Positions 21,768 to 23,998 of a stretch of 23,998 nucleotides of DNA are shown here, in pieces (the stretch's first letter is position 1; each line of letters starts with the position of its first letter). The translations under genes and the position numbers were made by a program. The notes beneath the pieces are model-generated. The model was not told the DNA's origin, did not search any database, and saw nothing but the letters and a program-made list of their open reading frames with translations. Where the stretch lies: contig DCPZ01000073.1 in assembly GCA_002323795.1 (NCBI GenBank), positions 14,384 through 38,381 on the forward strand, read 5' to 3'. Source of the stretch: Flavobacteriales bacterium UBA1531 (lineage in GTDB: Bacteria; Bacteroidota; Bacteroidia; Flavobacteriales_D; Sanyastnellaceae).

Positions 21768-23998
21768 ATGGCAGAAGGAGAAAAGATCGTCCAGATCAAC
21801 ATAGCAGAAGAAATGAAATCCGCTTACATCGATTACTCGATGTCGGTCATCGTCTCCCGGGCGTTGCCAGATGCAAGAGATGGACTAAAACCCGTCCACC
21901 GTCGAGTATTGTACGGTATGCTCGACCTCGGAGTGCTTTCAAACAGAGCTTACAAAAAAAGCGCCAGAATTGTGGGAGAAGTGTTGGGCAAGTATCACCC
22001 CCACGGTGACAGCTCAGTCTACGATACCATGGTTCGTATGGCGCAAGATTGGTCGTTGAGGTACCCCATGGTTGATGGGCAAGGAAACTTTGGCTCAATT
22101 GACGGAGACAATCCAGCAGCGATGCGATATACAGAGGCCCGACTTCGCAAAGTTGCCGAAGAGATGCTCGATGACTTGGATAAAGATACCGTTGAGTTCC
22201 GACCAAATTTTGACGAAAGCTTGAAGGAGCCTACCGTTCTTCCTGCAAAACTGCCAAATTTATTGGTCAATGGAGCTTCTGGCATCGCTGTAGGTATGGC
22301 AACAAATATGCCACCACACAACCTCACAGAAGTGGTCAATGGCACAATCGCATACATCGAAAACAACGACATCACCATCGAAGAACTGATGGAGCACGTC
22401 AAAGCTCCTGATTTCCCAACCGGTGGAATCATCCATGGCGTGGAAGGTGTGCATGATGCCTTCCACACAGGCCGGGGAAAGGTTGTTGTCCGTGGTCGAG
22501 CGCGCATCGAAGAGACAAAAACCGGACGCGAAGTGATCATTGTAGAGGAAATCCCCTACATGGTAAACAAAGCGGATATGGTGCGCAAGACGGCAGAGCT
22601 TGTGAACGAAAAACGCATCGAAGGAATCTCAGAAATTCGAGATGAATCAGACCGTAAAGGGATGCGTGTTGTGTATGAAATAAAACGCGATGCGATGGCT
22701 AGCGTTGTTCTAAACAAGCTGTACAAATACACAGCGCTTCAGAGTTCATTCTCAGTGAACAATATCTGCTTGGTGAAGGGGCGCCCTCAGTTACTCAACT
22801 TAAAGGGGCTCATCTCTAATTTTGTCGAGCATCGCCATGAAGTGGTTACGCGTCGCACACAATATGAGTTGCGCAAAGCACAAGAACGGGCACACATCTT
22901 GCAAGGCCTGATCATTGCGATCGACAATCTCGATGCTGTCATCGCACTCATTCGAGCGAGCGCAACTCCTGAAGAGGCTCGGAATGGTCTTATGAGCAAG
23001 TTTGAATTGTCCGAGCTGCAAGCCAAAGCAATTCTTGATATGCGGCTTCAAAAACTGACAGGTCTCGAGCGCGACAAACTTCGCGCAGAATTCGATGCTT
23101 TGATGGCTACCATCGAAGACCTTGAAGATATTCTGGCTCGAGTAGAGCGTCGAATGCAAATCGTCACAAGCGAATTGGTAGACGTCAAAGAACGTTTCGG
23201 CGATGAGCGCCGCAGCGACATTGAGTTCAGCAGTGCTGATGTTCGAATGGAAGATTTGATTGCGGATGAACAAGTCATTGTGAGCATAAGCCATGCCGGA
23301 TACATCAAACGAACTCGACTCGCAGATTACCGATCCCAAAGCAGGGGAGGTGTCGGATCAAAAGGTGCGACCACACGAGATGAAGATTTCGTAGAAAACA
23401 TTTTCGCGGCAACAAACCACAATTGGCTACTGATTTTCACAGCCAAAGGCCGCTGCTTCTGGATTCGAATTTACGAATTACCGGAAGGCTCAAAGACATC
23501 GAAAGGTCGGGCGATTCAAAATCTGATTCAAATTGAGCCAGATGATAAAATTCTAACGTACATCCCAGTGATTGACCTCAAGGATGAGGATTACGCCAAC
23601 AACAATTTCGTTGTGCTGGCCACCCGCAGGGGATTGATTAAGAAGACAACCCTAGCCGCATACTCACGTCCGAGGTCCAACGGAATCAACGCAATCACCA
23701 TTCGGGAAGGCGATGAACTTCTGACCGCACGACTCACCACCGGAGACAACGAAATCATCATTGGCAAGAAGTCAGGAAAGGCCATCCGTTTCCATGAAAG
23801 CACTGCACGAGCTGTAGGAAGAACGGCAATGGGAGTAAAAGGTGTGACTTTAGAAGGGCCTGATGACGAGGTGATCGGTATGGTCTGCGTTCGCGGATTG
23901 GACTCTGAAATTCTGGTCGTCTCAGAAAATGGCTACGGAAAACGTTCTGCTGTTGAAGACTATAGAATAACCAATCGAGGTGGAAAAGGAGTTAAAAC
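21768..23998 (+). CDS. gyrA: DNA gyrase subunit A (3' end beyond the window)
   Basis: About 743 residues are present of a protein that usually has 820-870. GyrA breaks and rejoins DNA in the A2B2 gyrase that introduces negative supercoils. The catalytic Tyr is Y121 in AAMRYTEARL. The quinolone-determining region reads HPHGDSSVYD with S82 and D86, the residues found in drug-sensitive enzymes. The winged-helix/tower region runs to about 380, and the coiled coil follows (ELQAKAILDMRLQKLTGLE). The C-terminal beta-pinwheel begins near residue 500. A GyrA-box-like QSRGGVGSKG lies at its entry, and several blades (IFTAKGRCFWIRIYELPEG, VVLATRRGLIKK, IIIGKKSGKAIRF) follow. The start ATG at 21768 directly precedes the conserved N-terminus (SAYIDYSMSVIVSRALPD). 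Confidence 0.97.
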   Translation, partial: MAEGEKIVQINIAEEMKSAYIDYSMSVIVSRALPDARDGLKPVHRRVLYGMLDLGVLSNRAYKKSARIVGEVLGKYHPHGDSSVYDTMVRMAQDWSLRYPMVDGQGNFGSIDGDNPAAMRYTEARLRKVAEEMLDDLDKDTVEFRPNFDESLKEPTVLPAKLPNLLVNGASGIAVGMATNMPPHNLTEVVNGTIAYIENNDITIEELMEHVKAPDFPTGGIIHGVEGVHDAFHTGRGKVVVRGRARIEETKTGREVIIVEEIPYMVNKADMVRKTAELVNEKRIEGISEIRDESDRKGMRVVYEIKRDAMASVVLNKLYKYTALQSSFSVNNICLVKGRPQLLNLKGLISNFVEHRHEVVTRRTQYELRKAQERAHILQGLIIAIDNLDAVIALIRASATPEEARNGLMSKFELSELQAKAILDMRLQKLTGLERDKLRAEFDALMATIEDLEDILARVERRMQIVTSELVDVKERFGDERRSDIEFSSADVRMEDLIADEQVIVSISHAGYIKRTRLADYRSQSRGGVGSKGATTRDEDFVENIFAATNHNWLLIFTAKGRCFWIRIYELPEGSKTSKGRAIQNLIQIEPDDKILTYIPVIDLKDEDYANNNFVVLATRRGLIKKTTLAAYSRPRSNGINAITIREGDELLTARLTTGDNEIIIGKKSGKAIRFHESTARAVGRTAMGVKGVTLEGPDDEVIGMVCVRGLDSEILVVSENGYGKRSAVEDYRITNRGGKGVK

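Overview
The window comes from a Bacteroidota bacterium, most likely a free-living member of the Flavobacteriales; the genus cannot be read from the sequence. Three things support this. Two secreted proteins end in type A C-terminal sorting domains of the type IX secretion system. Several genes follow the Bacteroidota -7 promoter element TAnnTTTG and lack Shine-Dalgarno sequences. The gene content and order also fit: a two-subunit transketolase, a DUF6913-like gene beside a dapA-like gene, pyrR-pyrB-STAS-rnz, and clpC divergent from gyrA. Base composition looks uniform by eye (not computed). No tRNA, rRNA, insertion sequence, phage gene or CRISPR array was recognised, so this is mostly core chromosome.

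Layout. 2-505: 3' end of a secreted lamin-tail-domain protein. 640-2925: ribosomal protein S1 with six S1 domains, an acidic N-terminus and a histone-H1-like Lys/Ala/Pro tail, closed by a strong terminator. 3004-4903: pyrR, pyrB and a STAS anti-sigma antagonist joined by ATGA overlaps. 4919-5704: a T9SS cargo protein, again with a terminator. 5773-6684: ribonuclease Z. 6758-7441: an orphan NarL/FixJ-type response regulator with an inverted repeat beside its promoter. 7527-10754: ilvE, a predicted outer-membrane protein and an exported MsrA, tightly packed. 10765-11322 (minus): an LPP20-like lipoprotein. 11436-12910: a DUF6913-like gene and a DapA-fold protein that has lost its Schiff-base lysine. 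12915-16195 (minus): transketolase N-terminal subunit, a von Willebrand factor A protein, and transketolase C-terminal subunit. 16338-18535: ychF, an NTF2-like secreted protein and a rhomboid protease. 18539-21485 (minus): clpC and an ftsB/divIC-like gene. 21768 to the end: gyrA, incomplete.

Most genes serve central functions: translation (S1, YchF, RNase Z), pyrimidine and branched-chain amino acid synthesis, the pentose phosphate pathway, proteolysis and protein repair (ClpC, rhomboid, MsrA), DNA topology (GyrA) and division (FtsB-like). The unusual parts are the DapA-like apparent pseudoenzyme, the exported MIDAS protein placed between the two halves of transketolase, the decorated S1 and its structured leader, and a pyrR that appears to lack room for any attenuator. 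No wholly new multi-gene system could be demonstrated. The two strongest leads are the transketolase/VWA operon and the dapA-like gene.
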